Assembly (NCBI GenBank): GCA_040398845.1
Contig: JBBATH010000004.1
Coordinates: 178,946-242,945 of the forward strand
DNA from: WLND01 sp040398845
GTDB taxonomy: Bacteria; Actinomycetota; Actinomycetes; S36-B12
Length of the DNA stretch: 64,000 nucleotides
Direction: 5' to 3'
Under the pieces are notes generated by a model, which did no database searches, was not told the origin of the DNA, and saw only the letters and a list, made by a program, of their open reading frames with translations. Each line of letters begins with the position of its first letter. Position 1 is the first letter of the stretch. Positions 8,911 to 17,667 of this stretch are shown here, one piece after another. The translations under genes were made by a program, and so were the position numbers.

Positions 8911-9696
8911 ATGGGCCGTCGCATCCTGTGGATCAACCCGGTCGGAACCTCGGCCTACGACGAGCCGATCGGCACCGCGCTTCGCGGCGAGGCGCTACCA
9001 GACACGCGCATTGACGTGTGCTCCCTGCCAGGCTTTCCGATCAACCACCTCGAGTACAACGCCTATGAGATGGTCATGGCCGGTGCCACCATCGGAGCGG
9101 TTCGCTGGGGCGAGCAGCAGGGCTACGACGCCGCCGTCATCGGTTGCTTCTACGATCCGGCACTCCGCGCTGCCAGAGAGGTCTCCGGCTCGATGGCCGT
9201 CACGGCGCCGGCCGAGGCGTGCATGCACATCGCCACGACGGTCGGCGAGCGGGTCAGCATTCTCGTCGGTCGATCGAAGTGGATCCCCGAGATGCACGAG
9301 AACGCAGTGAAGTACGGGTTCGCCGACAAGGTCGCCTCCTTCCGTGTGCTTCGCATGACCGTGAATGAGTTTCAGCAGGACCCCGCCTGCACTGAGGAGC
9401 GCATCCTCGAGGAGGCGCGGCTCGCCGTCGAGCAGGACGGCGCGGATGTCATCGTCCTCGGCTGCACGATCGAGTTCGGCTTCTACCGGACGATCCAGGA
9501 CGAGCTCGGTGTCCCGGTCATCGACGCGCTCGTCGCTCCGCTTCGCTACGCGGAGCTCCTCGCCGACGTCAACACTCGGCATGGCTGGGGAACGAGTCGG
9601 GTTCGCGGATACGAGCGCCCCGACGAGGCTGAGCTTGACGCCTTCGTTCCGGTGTTCGTGCCGAGCGTCCATCGCGATCCTCGTGACACAGCCTGA
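8911..9696 (+). CDS. Aspartate/glutamate/hydantoin racemase family protein
   Basis: This 261-residue protein begins RRILWINPVGTSAYDEPIGTAL. It has both racemase half-sites: YDAAVIGCFYDPALRAARE (first catalytic Cys) and VIVLGCTIEFGFY (second Cys, in the GCT motif). The family inverts alpha carbons without cofactors; the opening INP sequence and size match the hydantoin-racemase branch. The ATG at 8911 follows AAGGAG by 8 nt, so an upstream extension is rejected. It is divergent from the hydantoinase/D-amino-acid operon, so it probably supplies or removes the D-isomer for those enzymes. Confidence 0.88.
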   Translation: MGRRILWINPVGTSAYDEPIGTALRGEALPDTRIDVCSLPGFPINHLEYNAYEMVMAGATIGAVRWGEQQGYDAAVIGCFYDPALRAAREVSGSMAVTAPAEACMHIATTVGERVSILVGRSKWIPEMHENAVKYGFADKVASFRVLRMTVNEFQQDPACTEERILEEARLAVEQDGADVIVLGCTIEFGFYRTIQDELGVPVIDALVAPLRYAELLADVNTRHGWGTSRVRGYERPDEAELDAFVPVFVPSVHRDPRDTA

Positions 9697-9704
9697 GGTC
9701 AGGC
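9691..9704 (+). terminator. Short palindrome at the racemase stop codon
   Basis: The sequence GCCTGAGGTCAGGC forms a 6-bp stem with a 2-nt centre and overlaps the TGA of the racemase gene. There is no following T-run, so it is at best a weak or factor-dependent 3' structure. Confidence 0.3.
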
Positions 9705-9944
9705 GACGATCCACGGCGTGTGTGCGCCCATTGAGCATCCTTGAAGTGGGTGTCTCGCGGCCTCCAACACCAACTCAGTCTTGCCGCCTGATGAATTCCT
9801 CGTAAGGGTTCTCCGGCCCCATCGACCAAGCCGTGAGGGGATCGGGCCGGTCCCGCCCACCACTGGTATCGCGCGGGCTGCACTGCCCCAGCAACCGGGT
9901 TACGGTGATGTGCATTTTCCAACCAATGAACAAGGAGTTCACCC

Positions 9945-10553
9945 GTGAAGAAAGTTTCAATCGCAGTGGTCGCATTGGCCGCCGCGCTCAGCCTCGGCGC
10001 ATGCAGCTCATCCAGCGACACAGCGGCCACGCCGGCCGCATCAACCGAATCTGCGTCGGCACCCGCCTCGGCACCCGCACCCGTCGAGACGGCCGCCCCT
10101 TCAGAAGAGGCCATGACCGGCATGACCATCTTTGACATGGCATCGACAGCCGATGGCTTCGCCACACTCACGGCAGCCATCACCGCTGCGGGTCTCGCGG
10201 AGGATCTTCAGGGCGAGGGTCCCGTCACGGTGTTCGCACCGACCGACGATGCTTTCGCAGCCCTTCCTGCGGGCGTCCTCGACGCACTTCTCCTGCCGGA
10301 GAACAAGGACCTGCTCATCAAGATCCTTACCTACCACGTGATTCAGGGCAATGTCCTTGCCGCTGACGTCGTCGATGGTGACGTTCCCACCGCTGAGGGC
10401 CAGAACGTGACCCTCAAGACCGGTGAGTTCATCACGGTCAACGGTTCGAAGGTCGTCGTAGCCGACGTCGTCGCATCAAACGGTGTCATTCACGGTATCG
10501 ATGCAGTCCTCCTCCCGCCGGACGTCGACGTCGACGCCCTGCTTGCCAACTAG
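9945..10553 (+). CDS. Fasciclin (FAS1) domain lipoprotein, copy 1
   Basis: The 202-residue protein has a lipoprotein signal (MKKVSIAVVALAAALSLGAC, lipobox LGAC), an Ala/Pro/Ser-rich linker and one FAS1 domain. The domain shows the H1 motif TVFAPTDDAFAALPAGVLDALL and the H2 region ITVNGSKVVVADVVASNGVIHGIDAVLLPP. FAS1 lipoproteins are surface-anchored adhesion or binding proteins (MPT70/MPT83-like in actinomycetes). The GTG at 9945 follows AAGGAG by 8 nt. It is followed by a strong hairpin terminator and is therefore monocistronic. A paralog of identical length lies at 16877-17485. Confidence 0.92.
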   Translation: MKKVSIAVVALAAALSLGACSSSSDTAATPAASTESASAPASAPAPVETAAPSEEAMTGMTIFDMASTADGFATLTAAITAAGLAEDLQGEGPVTVFAPTDDAFAALPAGVLDALLLPENKDLLIKILTYHVIQGNVLAADVVDGDVPTAEGQNVTLKTGEFITVNGSKVVVADVVASNGVIHGIDAVLLPPDVDVDALLAN

Positions 10554-10570
10554 TCGCACCACGTTTCACG

Positions 10571-10607
10571 CGAATGGGGAGGGCCCAGTGCCCTCCCCAT
10601 TCGTTTT
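10571..10607 (+). terminator. Rho-independent terminator of FAS1 gene 1
   Basis: A perfect 14-bp stem (CGAATGGGGAGGGC pairing with GCCCTCCCCATTCG), a 5-nt loop CCAGT, and TTTT at 10604-10607. It lies 18 nt after the FAS1 stop. The core is the same as in the second FAS1 terminator. Confidence 0.9.
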
Positions 10608-10698
10608 GGCCTTTCCCATTCGTTACGGCACAACAACGAATTACCCGCTTGTTCTTCCAGCCTTCCATGACACGTCATGTTGATACCGCTGACTGCTC

Positions 10699-11844
10699 AT
10701 GCAGATGCGTTGCACTACGTCCGTGCGGATTGCGATATCAGCGGAATCGTTCCTACCTCGGACGAACGGCGTGGCAAACTCTGTTGCCCATGTGGCGCGG
10801 TCGCTGCGTCACCTCGGCCACGACTGCCTCATCATCGCGCCGGACACCTTCCCAGGCCGCGACTTTGAGGGCATGCCGGTCCACCGCGTGCGATCCGTGC
10901 AGATCCCCGGCGTGCACGACGTCGATATCGCGGTGACGAGCACGGCCAAGATGAGCGCTGAGCTAGAGGCCTTCAACCCCGATGTGGTGCACCTAGCCTC
11001 CCCGTTCGTTCTCGGTCGCCAAGTCCTCGCAGCCGCACGGGCGAACGGGATTCCCGCCGTCGCGATCTACCAGACCCATGTCGCGGGTTTCGCCCACCAC
11101 TACGGTCTTTCAGGTGTCTCGTTTCTTGCCGATTCCATCGTGCGGGCGGTCCATCGCTCAGCCGATCTGACGCTGGCACCCTCCCGGCAATGTGTCTACT
11201 ATCTCACCGGGCTCGGCGTACCTCGCATTCGCCTCTGGGGCCGCGGCGTGGACCTCGCTCGCTTCTCCCCCACGCGCCGCTCACGCGAACTCCGGGATCG
11301 CTGGAGTCCGGACGGACGACCGGTGGTGGGCTTCGTCGGCAGGTTGGCGCCTGAGAAGGGCGTGCATATGCTCGCTGGCCTTGCGGCTTCTGACGAGGTC
11401 CGGGTCGTCATTGTCGGTGACGGGCCAATGCGAGGCGAACTCGGCCGACTCATGCCGCAGGCCGTGTTCATGGATCGCCTGCTTGGCGACGACCTCGTCA
11501 CCGCGGTTGCCAGCATGGATGTTCTAGTGGCGCCCGGTGAATTGGAGACGTTCTGCCAGGTCGTGCAGGAGGGCATGGCATCGGGAGTTCCCGTCGTCGC
11601 CCCAGCCATCGGTGGACCGCTCGATCTCGTGGAACACGGCGAGACCGGGCTCCTGTATCCGCCTGGCGACCGACTGGCGCTTGAGGACCACGTCCGCCGG
11701 GTTGTCACCGACGAGGTCCTCGCCGCACGGCTGAGACGAAACGGCTTGGAGCAGGTCTCCACGAAGTCGTGGCTTGCCATCACGAATGAATTACTCGGGC
11801 ACTACTCCGACGTCACCGGACAAGCCCTCACCCCGGCCGCCTGA
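10699..11844 (+). CDS. GT4-type glycosyltransferase (MgtA/PimB-like)
   Basis: The 381-residue GT-B glycosyltransferase begins VRIAISAESFLPRTNGVANSV, which is the donor/acceptor start typical of actinobacterial mannosyltransferases of phosphatidylinositol or glycolipid synthesis. The C-terminal half has GFVGRLAPEKGVHMLAGL and the nucleotide-sugar motif APGELETFCQVVQEGMASGVPVVAPAIGGP (EX7E type). The likely donor is GDP-mannose, by analogy. The start is uncertain: ATG 10699, ATG 10705 or GTG 10723 (the last matches family N-termini), none with a clear ribosome site. The downstream glycosyltransferase starts one base after this stop, so the two are translationally coupled. Confidence 0.85.
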   Translation: MQMRCTTSVRIAISAESFLPRTNGVANSVAHVARSLRHLGHDCLIIAPDTFPGRDFEGMPVHRVRSVQIPGVHDVDIAVTSTAKMSAELEAFNPDVVHLASPFVLGRQVLAAARANGIPAVAIYQTHVAGFAHHYGLSGVSFLADSIVRAVHRSADLTLAPSRQCVYYLTGLGVPRIRLWGRGVDLARFSPTRRSRELRDRWSPDGRPVVGFVGRLAPEKGVHMLAGLAASDEVRVVIVGDGPMRGELGRLMPQAVFMDRLLGDDLVTAVASMDVLVAPGELETFCQVVQEGMASGVPVVAPAIGGPLDLVEHGETGLLYPPGDRLALEDHVRRVVTDEVLAARLRRNGLEQVSTKSWLAITNELLGHYSDVTGQALTPAA

Positions 11845-11845
11845 C

Positions 11846-12994
11846 GTGGCCGTCATCGCCCACCTGGCGAACTTTTACACACCGACGAGCGGTGGCCTGC
11901 GCACAGCGATGGATGCCCTCATGCTCGAGTATGTTCGCGCCGGTCATGAGGTTCACACAATCGTTCCCGGCGCCGAGGCTGCATCGCAGACGTCCGGATC
12001 AACGACGATCCACCACCTGCCAAGCTGGCAGCTTCCGGGATCCGGGGGCTACCGGGTCATCACCTCAACGGCTCGCGTGCGGGACATCCTTCGCGAGATT
12101 CAGCCAGACTGCATCGAGTTGTCAGACCGGCTCACCCTGCTCGGTGCGGCCGACTGGGCCCGCTCAGCAGGAGTCCCTTCGTCACTCATCGCCCATGAGC
12201 GCATCGACGGTGTGTTGCAGGCATTCATGCCGTTCCTGCCCCGCAGACGCGTCGCTGATCGAATGAACGCATCTGCTTCTGCGCGAGTGGACACAATCGT
12301 CTGCACCACACAGTTCGCGGCCCAAGAGTTCGATCGAATCGGCCTCCCCACCACGCAGGTGCCGCTGGGCGTCGACCTCCAGACGTTCAACCCGGCGCAG
12401 CGATCCGCAACGGAGCGCGGAAGGTACGCGGAGCCGGTCCTGTTGGTCCTCGCCAGCCGACTGTCACGAGAGAAGCGCCCCGCGTTCGCCGTCGACGTCC
12501 TCGACGCCTGCCGTCGCCGCGGCATGGACTGCCGACTGCTCGTCCTGGGCAAGGGACCGATGACTGAGCGCATGGTGGCACTGTCCAAGGATCGGCCGAT
12601 GACCGTTCTGGGTCACATCGCGTCCCGAATCGAGATGGCCCAATTCCTCGCCAGCGCGGATGCCGTCCTCGCCCCAGGCCCGATCGAGACCTTCGGCCTC
12701 GCAGCGCTGGAGTCGCTTGCCTGCGGCACTCCTGTGCTCTGCAATGAGGCATCGGCGATACCCGAGGTCCTCGGGCCGGATGCAGGGTTCGCACGCCCCT
12801 TGGATCCCGAACTCTGGGCGGACTGCATCGAAACCACGATCAACGATGCCGCCGACGTCCGAGCTCATGCTCGCAGGAGAGCCGAGGAGTTTCCCTGGAG
12901 TCGAACGGCAAATTCGCTGCTTGAGGTCTCCGGGATACCCAAGACTCCGACACCCGACACGTCGCTTGCCATCGGGACCTTGGAGGTCGGGTGA
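11846..12994 (+). CDS. GT4-type glycosyltransferase, second of pair
   Basis: This 382-residue GT-B enzyme starts VAVIAHLANFYTPTSGGLRTAMDAL. It has the C-terminal donor site LLVLASRLSREKRPAFAVDVLDACRRRG and APGPIETFGLAALESLACGTPVLCNEASAIPEV. The GTG at 11846 directly follows the preceding stop (TGAcGTG), implying coupled translation; an upstream ATG at 11774 would overlap the first gene by 70 nt and is less likely. It is paralogous to its neighbour and probably acts on the same cell-envelope glycolipid or glycan. Confidence 0.85.
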   Translation: MAVIAHLANFYTPTSGGLRTAMDALMLEYVRAGHEVHTIVPGAEAASQTSGSTTIHHLPSWQLPGSGGYRVITSTARVRDILREIQPDCIELSDRLTLLGAADWARSAGVPSSLIAHERIDGVLQAFMPFLPRRRVADRMNASASARVDTIVCTTQFAAQEFDRIGLPTTQVPLGVDLQTFNPAQRSATERGRYAEPVLLVLASRLSREKRPAFAVDVLDACRRRGMDCRLLVLGKGPMTERMVALSKDRPMTVLGHIASRIEMAQFLASADAVLAPGPIETFGLAALESLACGTPVLCNEASAIPEVLGPDAGFARPLDPELWADCIETTINDAADVRAHARRRAEEFPWSRTANSLLEVSGIPKTPTPDTSLAIGTLEVG

Positions 12995-13860
12995 CAGTTG
13001 TCGTAGCGGTCGGCGACAGCATCGCCTTCGGTGTGGGTGATGTCGACACCGCCTGCGGCCCACAGGCGTGGTCCGGGAGAGTGAGTCGGCTCATCAGCGC
13101 CGTGAACGTCAACCTCGGCATGACAGGGGCGGTCCTTCGGGACGTTGAGTCACGGGTTCCCGAGGTCCTCGCACAGGGTCCCGACATCGTCCTCGTGAGC
13201 ATCGGCGGAAATGACATCGTTCGCGGGCCGTTCGACCGGGAGGAGTTCGGCAATCGACTTGCAGACTGCCTCGCCTCATTTCGATCGGTCGGAGCAGAGG
13301 TTGTTATTCTCACTGTGCCGGATCTTTCGCGAATGGTGCAGTTGCCCGGGTTCATGGGTCGTGCCCTGCACGCCCGCACCCACGCGGTCAATACCGCGCT
13401 CGTATCTGCCGCCGAGAGGACCTCAACGATCATCGTGGACCGTTGGCATGACCCGCAGACCTATCTGCACACGCACCTGCACGTGGACCGAACGCACCCT
13501 TCGTCAGCAGGCTTTCAGTATCTTGCCCATTGCACGCTCGCGGCACTGGGGTTCGGCGTGGTCCTGGCTCCGATAGCGGAGGTCCCTGCCCCACGCCGCA
13601 GGGTCATGTGGATTGCAACATCGGGTCTCTCCTGGGTCATTCGCCGGTTTCCGCTCGTAGTGCGCAATGTCGTGACGCTCATGCGTGCTCGACCCCAGCG
13701 CGGAAGCGAGTGCACGCGATGTGACGCGGCGATCGGGCAGGCCTCCGCCGTTGCTCTGCCGCCAGGTGATATCGAGAAGGCGATCATTTGTTCGTCATCC
13801 TTACCCGCAATATGGCACTTGCCATCACCGGTGTTGACCTCGCCGTCAATGGCGGACTGA
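12991..13860 (+). CDS. SGNH/GDSL-family hydrolase
   Basis: The 289-residue protein has the SGNH blocks: VVVAVGDSIAFGVG (nucleophile Ser in block I, about residue 10), LVSIGGNDIVRGP (block III Asn), and DRTHPSSAGFQYLA (block V, Asp...His). SGNH enzymes are esterases, lipases or acyl-transfer enzymes. The GTG start overlaps the upstream glycosyltransferase stop (GTGA). It is thus in an operon with two glycosyltransferases, so esterase activity on an acylated glycan or lipid is a reasonable inference. The C-terminal 100 residues beyond the catalytic domain are not recognised. Confidence 0.85.
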   Translation: MTVVVAVGDSIAFGVGDVDTACGPQAWSGRVSRLISAVNVNLGMTGAVLRDVESRVPEVLAQGPDIVLVSIGGNDIVRGPFDREEFGNRLADCLASFRSVGAEVVILTVPDLSRMVQLPGFMGRALHARTHAVNTALVSAAERTSTIIVDRWHDPQTYLHTHLHVDRTHPSSAGFQYLAHCTLAALGFGVVLAPIAEVPAPRRRVMWIATSGLSWVIRRFPLVVRNVVTLMRARPQRGSECTRCDAAIGQASAVALPPGDIEKAIICSSSLPAIWHLPSPVLTSPSMAD

Positions 13861-13885
13861 CCTCGGGGCACTATCGTGACGTCCC

Positions 13886-15367
13886 ATGGGAGTACCCATC
13901 GTGACCCGTAGTCGCCCTCGGCTGCGCCAGCCTGCCGGTCTCACCACCCTCGCCATGATGGAGATGTGGGAGCGCTTCTCGTTCTACGGGATGGTTTCAA
14001 TCCTCGTCCTTTACTTCATCGCCCCACCGGATGGTGGGAGTCCACCCGGGCCGGGGTTCGGATTCTCGAACGCGGATGCCGCGGCACTCTTCGGCTGCTA
14101 CTCGGCGCTCATCTTCGCGACCCCGCTGGTCGGCGGTTGGATAGGCGACCGGCTTCTTGGCCCGCGCCGCACGCTCGTCATCGGGGCCGTGGTGATCGCC
14201 TCCGGCCATTTCGTTCTGCTCGTCCCCGGTGTCGGCTGGTTCTGGGCGGGGCTCATGTTCGTCGCGATGGGCACAGGGCTGCTCAAGCCAAACATCTCTG
14301 CAGTCCTCGCCGATCTCTACACCGAAGATGATCCGCGTCGCGATGGTGGCTTCTCCCTATTCTACATGGGAATCAACATCGGAGCGTTCTTGGCTCCGCT
14401 CATCTGCGGCTACATCGCGATGCAGGTCTCGTGGCGACTGGCCTTCTCCGTCGCAGGTTTCGGTATGGTCCTCGGTTTGATTCAGTACGCAATTGGACGC
14501 AGCCGTCTGGGCGTCGCGGTGCCGAAGCCTGCTGACGCAAGCCAGCGTCAGAAGATCCTTCTTCTTGCCGCCGCCTCCGTCGCAGGAATCGCCTTCCTCT
14601 TCTGGGCAGTGATCTCTTCCGTTGGGTTCTCCGCCTCAGCCGTGACGGCCCTCGTCACCTTCCTCGTCATCGTCGTGTCGATCGTCGCATTCAGCCGGCT
14701 TCTCACCCGGCCCGGTTTCACCCCGCTCGAGAAGGCCAACCTGCGCGGATTTCTCGTTCTGTTCATCACCAGCGCTATCTACTTCGTGCTCTCATCCCAG
14801 GCCGGTTCGACCATCAATGAGTTCACCCAGCAGTGGATCAGGCGATCAGTTGGATCCTTCGAGATGCCGTCAAGTTGGCTGCTCAGCCTCAACCCAGTGC
14901 TCGTCGTCGTATTCGCACCTTTGTTCGCTCTCCTGTGGACCAGGCTCGCTCAGCGTGCTCCATCGACCCCGCTCAAGCTCGCCCTCTCGCTTGTCGGGGT
15001 CGGGCTCTCCTTCCTCATCATCGCCGTGCCGGGGTTTTCGGCGGATCAGGGGCAGTCATCTGCGCTTATGTGGGTGCTCGCGACCTTCCTCGTTCTCACT
15101 TGGGCCGAACTCCTCATCGTGCCGATTGCCCTATCGACAACGACGAAACTCGCGCCTCCCGGCCTCGCCGCCCAACTCCTCAGCCTGTGGTATCTCGCCG
15201 CTGCAGTCGGCGGCGCCGTCGGTGGTCAGGCGGCACGCCTCGAGGAGCCCCTCGGCATGGGCTGGTACTTTCTCGCCTCGGGCCTGTTCGCGATGCTCCT
15301 CGGGCTGGTGTTCGTCCTGCTCCTGCCCCGACTCCGGCCACTGTTCGTCAGCAGCAGGCCTTTGTAG
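13886..15367 (+). CDS. POT/PTR2-family proton-dependent oligopeptide transporter
   Basis: The 493-residue multi-pass membrane protein has the POT landmarks EMWERFSFYGM (the ExxERF motif, proton coupling and peptide binding) in helix 1, GGWIGDRLLGPRRT (MFS loop 2-3), and FSLFYMGINIGAFLAPLICGYI (the PTR2 signature). About 12-14 membrane segments are visible. The family imports di- and tripeptides with protons. It begins 25 nt after the SGNH stop in the same direction. It is consistent with the peptide-scavenging theme of the window. Confidence 0.92.
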   Translation: MGVPIVTRSRPRLRQPAGLTTLAMMEMWERFSFYGMVSILVLYFIAPPDGGSPPGPGFGFSNADAAALFGCYSALIFATPLVGGWIGDRLLGPRRTLVIGAVVIASGHFVLLVPGVGWFWAGLMFVAMGTGLLKPNISAVLADLYTEDDPRRDGGFSLFYMGINIGAFLAPLICGYIAMQVSWRLAFSVAGFGMVLGLIQYAIGRSRLGVAVPKPADASQRQKILLLAAASVAGIAFLFWAVISSVGFSASAVTALVTFLVIVVSIVAFSRLLTRPGFTPLEKANLRGFLVLFITSAIYFVLSSQAGSTINEFTQQWIRRSVGSFEMPSSWLLSLNPVLVVVFAPLFALLWTRLAQRAPSTPLKLALSLVGVGLSFLIIAVPGFSADQGQSSALMWVLATFLVLTWAELLIVPIALSTTTKLAPPGLAAQLLSLWYLAAAVGGAVGGQAARLEEPLGMGWYFLASGLFAMLLGLVFVLLLPRLRPLFVSSRPL

Positions 15368-15369
15368 GC

Positions 15370-16710
15370 TCAGGCGCTGATGCGGATGAGCTTCCGGTTG
15401 AGGAACTCCTCGATACCAAGGGTGCCGAGCTCCCGACCGAAGCCGGACCGCTTAGTCCCGCCGAACGGGAGTTCGGGCGCATCGAGGCCAACCCCGTTGA
15501 TGAAGACCATGCCCGTGTCGAGGGCGTTCGCGACACGCAGTGCCTGCTCGTCATCGGTCGTGAAGACATAGGAGCCAAGACCGTACGGAGTGTCGTTGGC
15601 AATGCGAATCGCGTCAGCCTCGTCCGTTGCGCGAAAGACCTGAGCCACTGGACCAAAGAGCTCTTCGTAGTACACCGGATTATCAGGAGTGACGTCGCTG
15701 AGCACGGCCGGCGGGAAGAAGGCCCCGTTTCGTTCGCCGTCGATTGACAGCGTGGCTCCGTTGGCCACCGCGCGAGAGACCTGGTCCGCGAGGATCTCCG
15801 CAGCGCGCTCCGAGCTGAGCGGAGTGCCGAGGTCGAGAACGAGCATCCGTGCCTTGAATCGCTCGACGAAATCGTCATACAGTCCGTCGATGACAACCAT
15901 CCGCTTTGCCGCATTGCACGCCTGGCCAGTGTTGTCCGTTCGTCCCGTGATCGCCGCATCGACCGTGGCATCGAGGTCGTCCGTGCTCAGCACGATGAAC
16001 GGGTCCGAGCCGCCGAGCTCAAGCACACACTTCTTCAGGTTGCGGCCGGCGATCTCAGCCACCGCGGCACCCGCCCGCTCGGAGCCGGTAAGTGAGACCC
16101 CGCGGATCGCCGGGTCGGCGATGATGGTGGCGATCTGCTCGTTGGTCGCGTAGACGTTGACGTAGACGCCCTCAGGCACGCCGGCTTCGGCGAAGATCGC
16201 CGCGATGACCGCAGCCGACTCGGGGCACTGCGGGGCATGCTTGAGCAAAACTGTGTTGCCTGCGACGAGATTGGGAGCCGCGAACCTCGCGACCTGGTAG
16301 GCGGGGAAATTCCAGGGCATGATCCCGAGCAGCGCGCCAACCGACGATGGCCGGATGAATGCCGACCCATCTCCACCCGCGAGTTCAACCGGCTTGTCGG
16401 CGAGCAGAGCCTCCGCGTTATCTGCGTAGTAGGCGTAGATAGTACCAGAGAACTCGACCTCACCCGTCGCATCGGCGAGGGGCTTGCCCATCTCCCGCAC
16501 GATGATCGCGCCCAGTTCAGCAGCCCGCTCCTCATGGAGCTCGCCGATCCGTCGCACGATGGCCGCACGATCGGCGATCGATCGCGCTGACCATGCAGCA
16601 TGGGCGGATGACACCGAATCGACCGCTGTTCGAATATCCACGTCCGACGCCGTCGGGTAACTCTTCACGTGCTCGCCCGTGCTGGGATCGACGACCTCGT
16701 ACAGACTCAT
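15370..16710 (-). CDS. NAD(P)-dependent aldehyde dehydrogenase, succinate-semialdehyde dehydrogenase-like
   Basis: The 446-residue ALDH has NFPAYQVARFAAPNLVAGNTVLLKHA (cofactor-binding Lys), SLTGSERAGAAVAEIAG, KKCVLELGGSDPFIVL (general-base Glu) and DNTGQACNAAKRMVV (catalytic Cys). Spacing and length match the shorter GabD2-like succinate-semialdehyde dehydrogenases. The ATG at 16710 (MSLYEVV) has AGGGAGA upstream and is preferred over starts up to 16758. It is convergent with the peptide transporter gene (stops 2 nt apart) and divergent from FAS1 gene 2. Confidence 0.88.
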   Translation of the reverse strand: MSLYEVVDPSTGEHVKSYPTASDVDIRTAVDSVSSAHAAWSARSIADRAAIVRRIGELHEERAAELGAIIVREMGKPLADATGEVEFSGTIYAYYADNAEALLADKPVELAGGDGSAFIRPSSVGALLGIMPWNFPAYQVARFAAPNLVAGNTVLLKHAPQCPESAAVIAAIFAEAGVPEGVYVNVYATNEQIATIIADPAIRGVSLTGSERAGAAVAEIAGRNLKKCVLELGGSDPFIVLSTDDLDATVDAAITGRTDNTGQACNAAKRMVVIDGLYDDFVERFKARMLVLDLGTPLSSERAAEILADQVSRAVANGATLSIDGERNGAFFPPAVLSDVTPDNPVYYEELFGPVAQVFRATDEADAIRIANDTPYGLGSYVFTTDDEQALRVANALDTGMVFINGVGLDAPELPFGGTKRSGFGRELGTLGIEEFLNRKLIRISA

Positions 16711-16876
16711 GGCTCTCCCTAATGTGATCCGATCACGGCCCGCGGTGGCCATGGACAATTATGTGGGCAGTGCAGCAAGAACCGGCCAAGCAGGCTCGCG
16801 AAGCGCTCAGGATGCGGCTTTGTCACATTCGGGTTACCTTGAAAAAGTAATTTCAACCATCACAGGGAGCAACAAC

Positions 16877-17485
16877 GTGAAAATCATTTCTATCGCCGCA
16901 ATCGCGCTGGCCGGAGCGCTCAGCCTCGCAGCATGCAGTAGCTCGACAGACGAAACGGCCGCAGCACCCGCAGCATCCACAACCGCTGCCTCAGAAATGC
17001 CCATGGCCGCCTCAGAAATGCCCATGGCCGCCTCAGAAATGCCCATGGCCGCAGGCGACATCATCGACATCGCAAGCACCACTGATGGCTTCGCTACGCT
17101 CACCGCCGCCGTCACCGCGGGCGGCCTTGTCGAGACCCTCAAGGGTGCGGGCCCGTTCACGGTGTTCGCACCGACTGACGCAGCATTTGCAGCACTTCCG
17201 GCCGGCGTCCTCGACGCACTGCTGCTGCCGGAGAACAAGGATGCCCTCGCCAAGATTCTTGCGTACCACGTGGTTGCCGGCAAGGTCATGGCAGCTGACG
17301 TGACCGATGGCGACGTCGCGACCGTCGAAGGCCAGAACGTGACCCTGTCGACCGCTGATGGCGTCACCGTCAACGGCGCAAAGGTCGTCCAGGCTGATGT
17401 CGTGACCTCCAATGGCGTTATCCATGCCATCGATGCCGTCATCCTGCCCCCGGATGTCGACGTCGCGGCGCTTCTCGCGAAGTAG
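16877..17485 (+). CDS. Fasciclin (FAS1) domain lipoprotein, copy 2
   Basis: The 202-residue paralog of the 9945-10553 gene has a signal peptide VKIISIAAIALAGALSLAAC (lipobox LAAC), a linker, and one FAS1 domain (FTVFAPTDAAFAALPAGVLDALLLPENKD, VTVNGAKVVQADVVTSNGVIHAIDAVILPPDVD). The linker contains three exact 21-bp repeats encoding EMPMAAS-type units. The GTG at 16877 has GGGAGC upstream. A 15-bp hairpin terminator follows. The two copies are the same length and share long near-identical stretches (e.g. FAALPAGVLDALLLPENKD), so they arose by duplication with later divergence of the linker. Confidence 0.92.
   Translation: MKIISIAAIALAGALSLAACSSSTDETAAAPAASTTAASEMPMAASEMPMAASEMPMAAGDIIDIASTTDGFATLTAAVTAGGLVETLKGAGPFTVFAPTDAAFAALPAGVLDALLLPENKDALAKILAYHVVAGKVMAADVTDGDVATVEGQNVTLSTADGVTVNGAKVVQADVVTSNGVIHAIDAVILPPDVDVAALLAK
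16988..17050 (+). repeat. Three exact 21-bp tandem repeats in the FAS1 copy 2 linker
   Basis: The unit GCCTCAGAAATGCCCATGGC plus a final C occurs three times at 16988-17008, 17009-17029 and 17030-17050 with no mismatches. The reading frame is kept, so copy-number change would alter linker length by 7 residues at a time. Confidence 0.95.
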
Positions 17486-17504
17486 TCAACTGATTGAAAC
17501 CACG

Positions 17505-17538
17505 CGTATGGGGAGGGCCGAAAGGCCCTCCCCATACG
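17505..17538 (+). terminator. Hairpin terminator of FAS1 gene 2
   Basis: A perfect 15-bp stem CGTATGGGGAGGGCC / GGCCCTCCCCATACG closed by a GAAA tetraloop, 19 nt after the FAS1 stop. The T-run is poor (TCGTTCT), yet the structure is very stable. The central ATGGGGAGGGC is shared with the terminator of FAS1 gene 1. Confidence 0.85.
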
Positions 17539-17577
17539 TCGTTCTGGGGGTTCCCGACGGTTTAACTGGAGAGTAAA

Positions 17578-17600
17578 CTGACGGCAATGATGTCCGTCAG
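17578..17600 (-). terminator. Candidate terminator of the RelE/Phd operon
   Basis: On the minus strand CTGACGG, a 9-nt loop and CCGTCAG form a 7-bp stem followed by TTTA. It lies about 70 nt past the toxin stop at 17668. The stem is short, so support is modest. Confidence 0.4.
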
Positions 17601-17667
17601 ACCAATGCCACCGACAGATGTATTGCCGCGCATCGCGTCGGACTGACCCAGGCTCCTAGCGCCGTCG

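Noticed and set aside
16988..17050. CRISPR-like array
   Set aside because: Contiguous 21-bp coding repeats with no spacers, inside a FAS1 gene linker.
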